A DNA stretch of 64,000 nucleotides from Bacteroidetes bacterium 46-16 (GCA_001897835.1 MKUN01000029.1:1-64000); one strand, 5' to 3'. Counted from the first letter of the stretch, positions 36,466 through 45,299 are shown. Made by a program: numbers and translations. The notes: generated from the letters alone by a model not told the origin.

Positions 36466-36473
36466 TAAGTTTG
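36466..36473 (+). promoter_or_regulatory. -7 box candidate for the phosphohexomutase gene
   Basis: TAAGTTTG matches the consensus and would give a leader of about 42 nt. A second match, TATTTTTG, occurs at 36449-36456, so the choice between them is uncertain. Confidence 0.35.
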
Positions 36474-36519
36474 TGTTAAATAAGAAACAAAGCGCATTTA
36501 AATAGCTGAATATAAGAAC

Positions 36520-37923
36520 ATGACAGTTGACAAAATAAAATTCGGGACCGACGGCTGGCGCGCCATAATAGCGCAGGACTTCACTGTATATAACGTGGCC
36601 CGTGTATCGCAGGGCCTCGCCGACTGGCTGCTGAAACGCGGCAGCGAGCCAAAGGTAGTACTGGGACACGACTGCCGCTTTGGCGGCGAGTTGTTTTGCG
36701 AGACGGTAGCCAAAGTATTGTGCAATAATGGTGTGAAAGTACTAATGGCTAAAGGTTTTGTAAGTACGCCCATGATATCCTTCGGCGTACTGGAATTAAA
36801 AGCACAGCAGGGTGTGGTGATCACCGCATCACACAACCCACCGTCATACAATGGTTATAAACTAAAAGGCGCCCATGGCGGCCCGTCAAGCCCTAATGAT
36901 ATTGCTGCTGTAGAGGCCTTGATACCTGAAGAAGTAACAATACCCAAAGAATCATTGTCGCATTGGGAAGATAAGGGCTTACTGGAGTATGTGAACCTGG
37001 AAGATATGTACGTAGAGTACCTGGATCAAAAATTCGATTTTCCTGCACTGTCGGGGTCACCCTTCAAGATGGCTTATGATGCTATGTATGGAGCCGGGCA
37101 AAATGTGATCCGCAGGACATTGCCTGGTGCTGTGCTGCTGCATTGCGATGATAATCCCGGCTTTAAAGGCCAGGCACCTGAACCGCTGGACAAGAACCTG
37201 AAAGAACTGGCCCAAACCATTAAGACCACCCCTGAACTAAAAATAGGCCTTGCCACAGACGGCGACGCCGACCGCATAGGGCTTTATGATGAGGATGGCA
37301 ATTTCGTAGACGCACACCATATCATATTGTTGCTGATACACTACCTGCACAAGTATAAGGGCATGAATGGCAAGGTAGCCATTGCCTTCTCCGTGACCGA
37401 CAGGGTGAAGCGCATGTGCGAAAAGTATGGGCTACCTGTTGAAGTGACACCAATAGGCTTTAAATACATCAGCGAGATAATGGTGCATGAGGATGTGCTG
37501 GTAGGCGGGGAAGAAAGCGGCGGTATAGCAGTAAAAGGCCACATACCTGAGCGTGATGGGATCTATGACGGCCTGGCACTTTATGAATTCATGAGCAAAA
37601 GTGGTAAAACACTAAAAGAGCTCTGCCAGGAGGTGTATGACGTGGTAGGCACTTTCGTATATGAACGTAACGACCTGCATATAGACAATGACAAAAAGAA
37701 CGCGATCATTAAAAAGGCCCAGGACGATGGCTATCCTGCCTTCGGCAAATATACCTTTAACAGGCGCGAGACGATAGACGGGGTTAAATATCACCTGGAT
37801 AACGGGGGCTGGATGATGCTGCGTGCATCGGGCACCGAACCCCTGCTACGCATATACGCTGAAGGAAACAGCAAGGAAGAAACACTGGATATACTGGAAG
37901 AAGTGAAGAAGGTTATACTCTGA
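36520..37923 (+). CDS. Phosphoglucomutase/phosphomannomutase
   Basis: 467 residues with the four alpha-D-phosphohexomutase domains. The phosphoserine loop is TASHNPPSYNGYK (Ser104), the magnesium loop is ATDGDADR (Asp247, 249, 251), the sugar-binding loop is GGEESGGIA, and the phosphate-binding loop is RASGTEPLLRIYAE near the C-terminus. It interconverts hexose 1- and 6-phosphates, supplying sugar nucleotides such as those used by the exopolysaccharide operon at 53-64 kb. Whether glucose or mannose is preferred cannot be judged. Confidence 0.93.
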   Translation: MTVDKIKFGTDGWRAIIAQDFTVYNVARVSQGLADWLLKRGSEPKVVLGHDCRFGGELFCETVAKVLCNNGVKVLMAKGFVSTPMISFGVLELKAQQGVVITASHNPPSYNGYKLKGAHGGPSSPNDIAAVEALIPEEVTIPKESLSHWEDKGLLEYVNLEDMYVEYLDQKFDFPALSGSPFKMAYDAMYGAGQNVIRRTLPGAVLLHCDDNPGFKGQAPEPLDKNLKELAQTIKTTPELKIGLATDGDADRIGLYDEDGNFVDAHHIILLLIHYLHKYKGMNGKVAIAFSVTDRVKRMCEKYGLPVEVTPIGFKYISEIMVHEDVLVGGEESGGIAVKGHIPERDGIYDGLALYEFMSKSGKTLKELCQEVYDVVGTFVYERNDLHIDNDKKNAIIKKAQDDGYPAFGKYTFNRRETIDGVKYHLDNGGWMMLRASGTEPLLRIYAEGNSKEETLDILEEVKKVIL

Positions 37924-37948
37924 TCTATATGATCGCAGGATAAAAAAT

Positions 37949-37972
37949 AAGCGGGGCACAAAAGCCCCGCTT
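37949..37972. terminator. Hairpin terminator between convergent genes
   Basis: AAGCGGGGC (37949-37957) pairs with GCCCCGCTT (37964-37972) around ACAAAA. A T-run follows at 37976-37980 on the plus strand and an A-run precedes it, so it can work for both the phosphohexomutase and the aldolase genes. The word TATGATCGCA flanks it on both sides (37928 and 37982). Confidence 0.88.
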
Positions 37973-37993
37973 CACTTTTTGTATGATCGCAAA

Positions 37994-38647
37994 TTATTGC
38001 ATTGATTTGGCATCCTTCAGGAATTGCTCCAGGCCCAGGTCGGTAAGCGGATGCTTGAGCAGGCCAAGGATAGAACTGAGGGGGCAAGTGCATACGTCGG
38101 CACCGGCCTCGGCACAGCGTACTATGTGCAGCGGATTGCGTATAGAGGCAGCAAGCACTTCGGTCATAAAGCCCTGCGCGTTATAGATGCCTACTATCTG
38201 CTCTATAAGCTGCACACCATCCCAGCCGCTATCGTCTATACGACCGAGAAATGGCGACACAAATGTGGCACCAGCCTTTGCGGCCAATATAGCCTGCCCG
38301 GCTGAAAACACCAGCGTGCAATTTGTACGGATACCGTTATCGGTAAACCATTTAATGGCTTTAATACCATCTTTGATCATTGGTACTTTTACCACGATGT
38401 TCTCATGTATGGCAGCCAGCTTTTTACCTTCCTCTACAATACCGTCGAAAGTAGTGCCCAATACTTCAGCGCTTACCGGGCCATCCACTATTTCACAAAT
38501 GGTCTTGTAATGCTGCATTACCGCATCTGTTCCCTTAATGCCTTCTTTAGCCATCAATGAAGGATTGGTAGTAACCCCGTCGAGAATACCCAGATCGTGC
38601 GCTTCCTTTATCTGGTCGAGATTAGCTGTATCAATAAAGAATTTCAT
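37994..38647 (-). CDS. fsa: Fructose-6-phosphate aldolase / transaldolase-like protein
   Basis: 217 residues, the short transaldolase form. The Schiff-base lysine is Lys87 in NIVVKVPM. Other motifs are FIDTANLDQIKEA, GVTTNPSLMAKEG, GIRTNCTLVFSAGQAILAAKAGATFVSPFLGRIDD and VLAASIRNPLHI. Members act as fructose-6-phosphate aldolase or as transaldolase of the pentose phosphate pathway; short Bacteroidota members are usually called fsa or tal. It converges with the phosphohexomutase. Confidence 0.92.
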   Translation of the reverse strand: MKFFIDTANLDQIKEAHDLGILDGVTTNPSLMAKEGIKGTDAVMQHYKTICEIVDGPVSAEVLGTTFDGIVEEGKKLAAIHENIVVKVPMIKDGIKAIKWFTDNGIRTNCTLVFSAGQAILAAKAGATFVSPFLGRIDDSGWDGVQLIEQIVGIYNAQGFMTEVLAASIRNPLHIVRCAEAGADVCTCPLSSILGLLKHPLTDLGLEQFLKDAKSMQ

Positions 38648-38793
38648 ATAGCTTGTATTTCGGCTGCAAGTTAACTAAAACCTCAGGTGCAGAAAGCTAT
38701 AAAGATCATTTGGGGATAACTGGTGGATATGTAACAGGGTCAAACAGCCAAATGCAAGGCATAATTTTTATCCCTTTAGGATGAAAGATATCT

Positions 38794-39459
38794 ATGCTGC
38801 AAACAATATCAATAATATCCATATTAGCGGGCATCCTGTCCTCGCTCATCATACTGTTCCACGTATTGGCAGGGCATCAACAGAAAATGATGGTAATGAA
38901 CTTTGTATGGATCATTAGCGGCTTGTATGGCGGCCCAATTGCCTTGCTGGCATATTTCACTATCGGTAAAAAGGGCGCTTCCAATACCAGCCATGAAAAA
39001 GAAAACAGATCAAAGATAAGCTGGGAAAGTGTGGTGCTCAGTACCCTGCATTGTGGTAGCGGCTGCACCACAGGCGACATTATTGCCGAAACGCTGCTCT
39101 TATTGTTCCCCTTTACGCTATGGGGCAGCAAACTGGCTGCTTCGTGGACACTGGATTATCTCTTTGCATTCGCAGTGGGTATCTTATTTCAGTATTATGC
39201 TATAAAACCAATGAAAGATCTGCGGCCCAGGGAGGCCCTGGCGGCTGCATTTAAGGCCGATACACTATCCTTAACTACATGGCAGGTAGGTATGTACGGG
39301 GGTATGGCCATAGCTGATTTCCTCATTTTCAAACATCAACTTGAAGCAACTACCACCCTCTTCTGGTTTGTAATGCAACTGGCTATGTTACTGGGATTTC
39401 TGACCGCCTACCCGGCTAATGTGTGGTTAATTAAAAAAGGTATAAAAGAGCCGATGTAG
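38794..39459 (+). CDS. DUF4396 membrane protein
   Basis: 221 residues with about five membrane helices. Characteristic segments are MMVMNFVWIISGLYGGPIALLAYF near the N-terminus, the LHCGSGCTTGDIIAE motif (two cysteines and a histidine in a loop) and MNFVWI-type C-terminal repeats (FWFVMQLAMLLGFLTAYPANVWLIKKGIKEPM). The family is of unknown function, widespread, and sometimes found with copper or multicopper proteins. It stands alone, 20 bp upstream of the minus-strand SRP RNA 3' end. Confidence 0.85.
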   Translation: MLQTISIISILAGILSSLIILFHVLAGHQQKMMVMNFVWIISGLYGGPIALLAYFTIGKKGASNTSHEKENRSKISWESVVLSTLHCGSGCTTGDIIAETLLLLFPFTLWGSKLAASWTLDYLFAFAVGILFQYYAIKPMKDLRPREALAAAFKADTLSLTTWQVGMYGGMAIADFLIFKHQLEATTTLFWFVMQLAMLLGFLTAYPANVWLIKKGIKEPM

Positions 39460-39478
39460 GTAAAAGGGCATAAAAAAA

Positions 39479-39576
39479 CTGGCAAGTTACTTACATCGCG
39501 CCGCTACAACCGAACACCCTTGCTGCATTCCTGCCCTGGGGGATTCATCGGGAGCTGGCCGTATAAGACTTGCCAG
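39479..39576 (-). ncRNA. ffs: Signal recognition particle RNA, small bacterial type
   Basis: Read on the minus strand, the RNA starts with CTGGCAAGTC and ends with ACTTGCCAG, which pair to close a long rod. In the middle is the SRP domain IV with GGCCAGCTCCC, the asymmetric-loop segment CCCAGGGCAGGAATGCAGCAAGGG and the tetraloop GGAA, typical of 4.5S-like SRP RNA. It binds the protein Ffh and targets membrane proteins to the translocon. A T-run (39472-39478 complement) ends the transcript. A perfect -7 box lies just upstream, predicting a start at the same base as the closing stem. Confidence 0.94.
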
Positions 39577-39581
39577 GGCTG

Positions 39582-39589
39582 CAAATGTA
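39582..39589 (-). promoter_or_regulatory. -7 box for the SRP RNA
   Basis: TACATTTG on the minus strand, with its predicted start at about 39576, exactly where the closing stem of the RNA begins. Confidence 0.65.
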
Positions 39590-39657
39590 AGGAGATTTGG
39601 GGAGTTTTTTAGCGGTTCTGGAAAAGAAATCTCTTTATAAGTAATAATTAAAGTCAA

Positions 39658-39680
39658 TTACTTACCTTTGACGTAAGTAA
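39658..39680. promoter_or_regulatory. HigA operator overlapping the higBA promoter
   Basis: Perfect inverted repeat with 8-bp arms, TTACTTAC (39658-39665) and GTAAGTAA (39673-39680), separated by 7 bp. It overlaps the -7 box TACCTTTG (39663-39670), so a bound antitoxin would block the polymerase. It lies 15 bp before higB. Confidence 0.75.
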
Positions 39681-39694
39681 CGCAAAACATTAGT

Positions 39695-39976
39695 ATGATC
39701 TTATCTTTTGGATCGAAAGAAACAGAAAAAATATGGAATGGTGAACGAGTCAATAAACTCCCGAATGAAATACAGGAAATTGGAAGACGTAAATTGAGGA
39801 TGCTGAATAACTCACAAAACATAGCTGACCTGAAAATTCCTCCTTCAAATAGATTGGAAAAATTATCGGGCCAACTGAAGGATCATCATTCGATCCGAAT
39901 AAATGACCAATGGAGGATCATATTCAAATGGAATAACGGCAATGCTGCTGAAGTGACAATTATCGATTATCATTAA
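39695..39976 (+). CDS. higB: HigB-type mRNA interferase toxin
   Basis: 93 residues, full length for the RelE/HigB superfamily. The family pattern is seen in FGSKETEKIWNGERVNKLP, ARRKL-like GRRKLRMLNNSQNIADLKIPPSNRLEKL, HHSIRINDQWRIIFKWNN and EVTIIDYH. It should cut mRNA in the ribosomal A site when not held by HigA. The toxin gene comes first, as is usual for hig loci, and its stop codon TAA shares one base with the ATG of the antitoxin gene. Confidence 0.93.
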   Translation: MILSFGSKETEKIWNGERVNKLPNEIQEIGRRKLRMLNNSQNIADLKIPPSNRLEKLSGQLKDHHSIRINDQWRIIFKWNNGNAAEVTIIDYH

Positions 39977-40287
39977 TGAAAGAAAACATGAATAAACTTA
40001 AAAATATCCATCCGGGGGAAGTACTGAAAGAAGAGTTTTTAAAAGAACTCAATATTTCTGCCTACCGCCTGGCGAAAGACACCGGAATACCTCAAACAAG
40101 AGTATCTGAAATAGTAAAAGGGAAAAGAAGGATAACCGCTGATACAGCACTAAGGCTTTCAAAGTATTTCGGGAATACGGCAAAATTCTGGCTGGGATTA
40201 CAGGATGATTATGATTTGGAGGAAGAGCAAATAGCCAAGGAAAAGGAATTGAGCCAGATAAAGCACTATACATCAAGTGCCGCATAA
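39976..40287 (+). CDS. higA: HigA-type antitoxin (XRE helix-turn-helix)
   Basis: 103 residues with the HigA pattern: an N-terminal IHPGEVLKEEFLKELNIS, helix-turn-helix YRLAKDTGIPQTRVSEIVKGKRRITADTALRLSKYFGNTAKFWLGLQ, then a charged tail. It should neutralise HigB and, as a dimer, bind the palindrome upstream to repress the operon. Its frame overlaps higB by one base (TAATG). An ATG four codons later is an alternative start. Its stop abuts the convergent radical SAM gene with no intervening base. Confidence 0.93.
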   Translation: MKENMNKLKNIHPGEVLKEEFLKELNISAYRLAKDTGIPQTRVSEIVKGKRRITADTALRLSKYFGNTAKFWLGLQDDYDLEEEQIAKEKELSQIKHYTSSAA

Positions 40288-42486
40288 CTACAATTGTAAC
40301 AGCCCCACCTTATACAAAGTATTCACCGGCTTATTGTCCCAGAACAATTCAAAATCTTCCAGCCCGGCCGCCTCATAACTATCCTTTAGTTCCTGCAGCG
40401 TGTGCAGTTTGATATTCCCTACCGAAAGCTGCCGGAGCATTTCAGCAAGCCATATACCTTGCGGCGCATCTACTTTTATATTTATGGTTTCACGCTTGCG
40501 CTCAAAGGTTAGCGAGGCCAGCTCCCACTGACTGCCTTTCTTCGATTTTGTGATCACTTCCAGGGCAGGCTGCATACCCAGGTACACCACTTTTGTATTG
40601 GGCCGGTTACTCACATACTCCCCTTCATCCAGGGCCTTCTGAATATAATCAGGCGCTATAGTTGTCTTAGGGGTTTTAAAATCGAACCATTTGTGCAGCG
40701 GCTGATCGAGGAACGTGCTGTGCATATAATTAAAGAGTGACTTTTTAAGGCCAAAACCAAATGCCTCATGATCAGCCCCAACCTCGTCTATATGCAGGAT
40801 ATCGTTATTGGCAAATGCGCCTATGGCTTCGCTCTCTTTGCGCACGCTGAATTTTTCAGGTTCCAGGCCTACAGGACTATGGGCCGTCATGGTGAAGAGG
40901 TGCCAGAATGCAGATTGCAGTATGCCTGCCGCAAACATCTGGCGAACCATTTCCAGCGAATCGATGGTCTCCTGGGCGGTTTGTGTGGGAAAACCATACA
41001 TCAGGTAAGCATGCACCATAATACCCGCCTCAGTAAAATGTTTATTGACCCTTGCCACCTGTGCTACGGTTATGCCTTTCTGTATCATTCCCAGCAACCT
41101 GTCGGATGCCACCTCAAGACCACCCGATACAGCGATGCAGCCCGAAGCTTTGAGCAGCAGGCAAAGATCGCGGGTGAAACTTTTTTCGAAGCGTATATTG
41201 GTCCACCAGCTTACTACAAGTTTACGCTTTAATATCTCCAAAGCCAGCGAACGCATCAATGCAGGTGGTGCGGCCTCGTCGACAAAATGAAAGCCTGTCT
41301 GCCCGGTCTGTGCTATTATTTCTTCCATCCTGTCGCAAAGCACATGGGCAGTCAGCGGCTCATAATTCTTTATATAGTCGAGGGAGATGTCGCAAAAAGT
41401 ACATTTGCCCCAGTAGCAACCATGCGCCATGGTCAGTTTATTCCAACGCCCGTCGCTCCAGAGGCTATGCATGGGGTTGGCCACTTCAATTGCCGAAATA
41501 TACTTGTCCAAAAGCAGGTCGCTGTAATCAGGTGTACCTACATCACCTTGTTTGTAGTCGCCACAGGACTGGTTGTTGATATAGGCTACCGAGCCATCTT
41601 TTAAAATAAAAGTGCGTTTTAGCTCCTCTACGGGTATCACTCCTTCTATATGTTTCACGAGCTGCTCCATAGGGCACTCGCCATCATCGAGACAAATGAA
41701 ATCGAAGAACTCAAATACCCGGGCATCTGAAAGTGAACGCAACTCTGTATTTGGAAAGCCCCCGCCCATCACCACCTTAACTGCAGGATAGTTTTGTTTT
41801 ATCCATTGGCCGCAACGAAAGGCAGCATATAGATTACCTGGGAATGGCACTGAAATAGCGACGAGCTTTGGCTGCAGGTTGCTCATATGCTCCCGGAGCA
41901 CATCAATGAGCATATTGTCAATAAAGGTGTAATGCTGCTGCAATAGCTGGTACAGTTCGTCAAAGCTGTTTGCCGAACGGCCCAGCTTCTCGGCATAGCG
42001 ACTAAAGCCGAAATGCGCATCTACACATTCTATCACGAGATCCGAGAGGTCTTCGAGGTACATAGTGGCGAGGTGCTTGGCGCGGTCCTGGTTGCCCATA
42101 CTGCCGAAGGCCCAATTCAGGTCATCAAGTTGGGCAAAGCGTGAGGCCTCAGGGAGAAAATCTCTTTTGCAGATCAAGTGCGCCAGGGTAGGATCGCGGC
42201 CCTGCAGGAAGCCAACAACAGGCTCAATGGTCTTTATATATTCGTTCTGCTGCGCAAGTATCCTGCGGGCATTATTACTCCATTCTGCATTGCCCGCGTC
42301 TATTTGTGCGAATAAATGTGATAAACCCTGTTTAGAAAATAGCCTTAAGGTGACCTCGATGCCAAGATCGGCCTGGAAGGATGGGATATTTTTGGTATTG
42401 AGAAAGCCCTTCAGGTACGCTGTAGCAGGGTAAGGTGTGTTCAGCTGGGTGAATGGGGGCGTAAATAAAAAAACAGGTGCGCTCAA
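40288..42486 (-). CDS. B12-binding-domain radical SAM protein
   Basis: 732 residues. An N-terminal B12-binding-like Rossmann domain (about 1-320: VFLFTPPFTQLNTPYPATAYLKG, LVAISVPFPGNLYAAF, VMGGGFPN, FDFICLDDGE) is followed by a radical SAM barrel. The cluster ligands are Cys357, Cys362 and Cys365 in GCYWGKCTFCD, a CX4CX2C spacing instead of the canonical CX3CX2C. The downstream GGLEVASDRLLG and MVHAYLMYGFPTQTAQE fit the barrel. The start is TTG (no ATG precedes MSAPVFLF), 18 bp from a -7 box. The substrate is unknown; many such enzymes act on lipids or antibiotics. Confidence 0.85.
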   Translation of the reverse strand: MSAPVFLFTPPFTQLNTPYPATAYLKGFLNTKNIPSFQADLGIEVTLRLFSKQGLSHLFAQIDAGNAEWSNNARRILAQQNEYIKTIEPVVGFLQGRDPTLAHLICKRDFLPEASRFAQLDDLNWAFGSMGNQDRAKHLATMYLEDLSDLVIECVDAHFGFSRYAEKLGRSANSFDELYQLLQQHYTFIDNMLIDVLREHMSNLQPKLVAISVPFPGNLYAAFRCGQWIKQNYPAVKVVMGGGFPNTELRSLSDARVFEFFDFICLDDGECPMEQLVKHIEGVIPVEELKRTFILKDGSVAYINNQSCGDYKQGDVGTPDYSDLLLDKYISAIEVANPMHSLWSDGRWNKLTMAHGCYWGKCTFCDISLDYIKNYEPLTAHVLCDRMEEIIAQTGQTGFHFVDEAAPPALMRSLALEILKRKLVVSWWTNIRFEKSFTRDLCLLLKASGCIAVSGGLEVASDRLLGMIQKGITVAQVARVNKHFTEAGIMVHAYLMYGFPTQTAQETIDSLEMVRQMFAAGILQSAFWHLFTMTAHSPVGLEPEKFSVRKESEAIGAFANNDILHIDEVGADHEAFGFGLKKSLFNYMHSTFLDQPLHKWFDFKTPKTTIAPDYIQKALDEGEYVSNRPNTKVVYLGMQPALEVITKSKKGSQWELASLTFERKRETINIKVDAPQGIWLAEMLRQLSVGNIKLHTLQELKDSYEAAGLEDFELFWDNKPVNTLYKVGLLQL

Positions 42487-42503
42487 ACCGGGTGTTTAAG
42501 TTG

Positions 42504-42511
42504 CAAAAATA
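42504..42511 (-). promoter_or_regulatory. -7 box for the radical SAM gene
   Basis: TATTTTTG on the minus strand, 17 bp before the TTG start, giving a leader of roughly 14 nt. Confidence 0.45.
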
Positions 42512-42521
42512 CCTTTAATAT

Positions 42522-43616
42522 TTAAATGCGCTTATTTTCATCCGCATCCTCAGAATCAGCGGGTTGCGCCGTCCGCTCCACAAATACCGTTTGCGTGGGA
42601 TAAGCGAACTCGATCTTTTCCTTTTCAAAGGCCATTACCATATCAAGGTATATACTTTCCTGCTTGTTCATATAAACAGTATAGTCGGGATCGAGCACAT
42701 AATAGACAAACTCAAAATCGAGGCTGAAATCGCCAAAGTTGCAGAAGTTGCCACGGTCGAAGCGCAGGCCCGGCGTTGCTTCGACTATACCTTTTACTAT
42801 GCCGGGTATCTTTTTAAGCTGCTCAGCAGAGGTCTGGTAGATGACGCCTATCTTAAATACGATACGGCGCTCTTCCATACGCTTATAATTATGCACCCTC
42901 GAATTGGTCAGGTAAGTATTGGAGCAGACCAATTGCTCACCGCTTAGTGTGCGTATGCGTGTGGTCTTGACGCCTATATACTCAATGACGCCGGCATTGC
43001 TTTCCACCACTATAAAATCGCCTATCTCGAAGGGACGGTCGAAAAAGATGACAAAATAGCTGAACAGGTCGCCCAGTACTGCCTGGGCTGCAAGAGCAAT
43101 AGCTATACCACCTATGCCAAGGCCGGTGATAAGCGTAGTGATATTATAGCCAAGATTATCAAAGAGGAAGAGAATACCTATGGCCCATATCACCACATTG
43201 ATGATGATCATCAAGCCTTTGGCCTGTTTTTCCTTTGTTTCCCCATTCTCCTGCCTTTTGATAAAGGCATTGAGCATCTGCCGCACCAGTGCCGAAATGA
43301 TGCGAAGCATGTAATAAGTGGTAACAAAGAGTATAGCAACCTGTATCACCCTTTCTACTTTAGTGGTCAGGGTAAGTGTTTTAGCAGCCAGGTACACACT
43401 GCCTATGTATAATAAGGGCAGCACCCAGTGCTGCACAATATCGAGCAGAAAATCATCAAGCTGGGTCTCTGTTTTTGCAGCCCATTTTTTCAGGTACTGC
43501 ACCAGTATGCGCTTAAATATTTTTGCAGCAATGAAACAAACTACCAGGGTACCTAAGGCCCACAACCAGTCTTTACCTGTATTGCCCCAAAACACTTGTG
43601 TCATAAAATCATTCAT
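42522..43616 (-). CDS. MscS-family mechanosensitive ion channel
   Basis: 364 residues. About five membrane helices are followed by the pore helix GLGIGGIAIALAAQAVLGDLFSYFVIFFDRPFEIGDFI, the MscS family signature, then the beta domain (VESNAGVIEYIGVKTTRIRTLSGEQLVCSNTYL) and a cytoplasmic C-terminal domain. It opens under membrane tension to release osmolytes. It is the third gene after the GNAT and racemase genes on the same strand (32 bp gap). Confidence 0.92.
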   Translation of the reverse strand: MNDFMTQVFWGNTGKDWLWALGTLVVCFIAAKIFKRILVQYLKKWAAKTETQLDDFLLDIVQHWVLPLLYIGSVYLAAKTLTLTTKVERVIQVAILFVTTYYMLRIISALVRQMLNAFIKRQENGETKEKQAKGLMIIINVVIWAIGILFLFDNLGYNITTLITGLGIGGIAIALAAQAVLGDLFSYFVIFFDRPFEIGDFIVVESNAGVIEYIGVKTTRIRTLSGEQLVCSNTYLTNSRVHNYKRMEERRIVFKIGVIYQTSAEQLKKIPGIVKGIVEATPGLRFDRGNFCNFGDFSLDFEFVYYVLDPDYTVYMNKQESIYLDMVMAFEKEKIEFAYPTQTVFVERTAQPADSEDADENKRI

Positions 43617-43648
43617 CTTTATCCTGTCTTAAATGCCTGTAGCTTTTT

Positions 43649-44770
43649 TTAATTCAGCACTACCGAAGCCGTAAGCAATTCGGCCTCTTCGGGTACACTG
43701 ATCTCAATTTTCTTATCTATGTATTTTGAGTTCATCAGGCGCAAAACGCCCATATAATCGGCACGGAACTCAACCATGCTGCCTACTTTGAGCCCCTGTA
43801 TATTACGATCAAGGTCGAGCACCAGCATATCTGAGCTGGCACCTGCTATCTTTATGTTTTCATCCACAGGCTGCAAGTGGTTGGACTCTACATCAAGCAG
43901 GCCTATATCTACTATGGCCCTAAATGAGCGCTCCGGTATGCCTGTATGATCGAACTCTACAGCCTCACCTGCGAGGTTATAGCCCATTTCGCCGGAGGGT
44001 GCATTGGGTTTTTCGTAAAGCTCAATTATCTCGGCATATACTTTAAACACGTCCTGGTGCATGCCATCGAGCGGGCCGGTGCTATACACATCGGTACCCA
44101 GGAATAAGGTTTCCCCTACCCTGAAATGGTTGACGCAGGCTGGCAATTCGCCTCGCTCTATCAGCGGGATAGTAACTGATGCACCACCAGATATATATGG
44201 TAAAGTACGGCCAAACATTTCTTCGATCTGTTTTTGGTAAGCACCCAGTTGCTGCAGCTTTTCCTTGTCGGGCAGCACGCCGTACATGCACGTAAGATTC
44301 GTGCCAATACCGATCACTTCAATATTTGGCAACTCAAAGACCTTTGAAAAGAAAGAAATAAGATTGCTTTTCAATACGCCTTCCCTGCGCTCTCCCAGCT
44401 CTACCATGATGATGATCTTATGCACTTTATTCAACTCTACTGCCGCCTGCGAGAGGCGCTTAATGGTGGCAAAAGAAGTATTAAGGCTTATATCGGCATA
44501 TTCCACCACCTTTTTTGCAATACGTGATGATGGGGGTTTAATGAATATAGTCTCTACACTGGGAGCCACCTCTTTGATACGCTTGAGGTTAACGATACGT
44601 GAATCGCATACCTGTTTTATACCCATACCCATCAGTGCCTCGAGGAATTTCGTATTGCCGCAAAGCATTTTGGTCACTACAGACCACTCTATATTATTTT
44701 CGGCAAAGAGATCGTCCAGGTATAAATAGTTATCTCTCAGTTTGTCCGCATTCAGTGTGATATGTGCCAT
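43649..44770 (-). CDS. Alanine/ornithine racemase-family PLP enzyme
   Basis: 373 residues with the fold-type III barrel. The PLP lysine is Lys34 in VVTKMLCGN, at the position of the alanine racemase lysine. Other parts are VCDSRIVNLKRIKE, MVELGERREGVL, YISGGASVTIPLIERGELP and FRVGETLFLGTDVY. The C-terminal beta domain ends with GASSDMLVLDLDR and FRADYMGVLRLMNSKY. Family members racemise alanine, ornithine or related amino acids; the substrate is not set here. It starts 2 bp after the stop of the GNAT gene, so the two are translationally coupled. Confidence 0.87.
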   Translation of the reverse strand: MAHITLNADKLRDNYLYLDDLFAENNIEWSVVTKMLCGNTKFLEALMGMGIKQVCDSRIVNLKRIKEVAPSVETIFIKPPSSRIAKKVVEYADISLNTSFATIKRLSQAAVELNKVHKIIIMVELGERREGVLKSNLISFFSKVFELPNIEVIGIGTNLTCMYGVLPDKEKLQQLGAYQKQIEEMFGRTLPYISGGASVTIPLIERGELPACVNHFRVGETLFLGTDVYSTGPLDGMHQDVFKVYAEIIELYEKPNAPSGEMGYNLAGEAVEFDHTGIPERSFRAIVDIGLLDVESNHLQPVDENIKIAGASSDMLVLDLDRNIQGLKVGSMVEFRADYMGVLRLMNSKYIDKKIEISVPEEAELLTASVVLN

Positions 44771-44772
44771 AA

Positions 44773-45225
44773 TTATGCCTTTGGTTTTAGCAGCCTCATT
44801 TCCAGGTATTTATTGGTGAAGCCAAATTTTTTGTAAAGATTAACTGCGGGATTATCAGGTTCTACATGCAGTGCTATATCGCCATCGGCCAGCTCAACGA
44901 TGAGGTCCATCACCTTATTGGCAATACCTTTGCCCCGGTGATCCTTATGGGTAGCTATGTAAACCAATATATTTTCGGGTATATAGCCCTTCATACCGGT
45001 TTTATTTACTATAGCTGCCGCGGCCATTACATCACCATCAGCGTGAGCGGTGACCACAAAGCCGCCCGGGGTATTTTGCTCCTGCAAAGCATAATCAAAG
45101 GCCTTGGCAATATCTTCCTGTTTATCCCCATATTGTTCCAGGTGTTCGGCAAGGAAGCCCGTAACTGCTTTTTTTTCCTCTTCTTTAGCTTTATTGGAAT
45201 GATTGTAAATATTGGTTTTTATCAT
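44773..45225 (-). CDS. GNAT-family N-acetyltransferase
   Basis: 150 residues. The acetyl-CoA site is visible as ILVYIATHKDHRGKGIANKVM (motif A, RGKGIA), followed by DIALHVEPDNPAVNLYKKFGF (motif B). The substrate is unknown. It begins an operon with the racemase and the MscS channel, so an amino-acid or cell-wall substrate is plausible. Upstream is a leader with strong secondary structure. Confidence 0.87.
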   Translation of the reverse strand: MIKTNIYNHSNKAKEEEKKAVTGFLAEHLEQYGDKQEDIAKAFDYALQEQNTPGGFVVTAHADGDVMAAAAIVNKTGMKGYIPENILVYIATHKDHRGKGIANKVMDLIVELADGDIALHVEPDNPAVNLYKKFGFTNKYLEMRLLKPKA

Positions 45226-45299
45226 AAAAAATATTTTTTTCCCTGAGGGATAGTCAAAAAATCGGCGTCACCAGCTAAGGCTTTATAGCTACATTTTAA

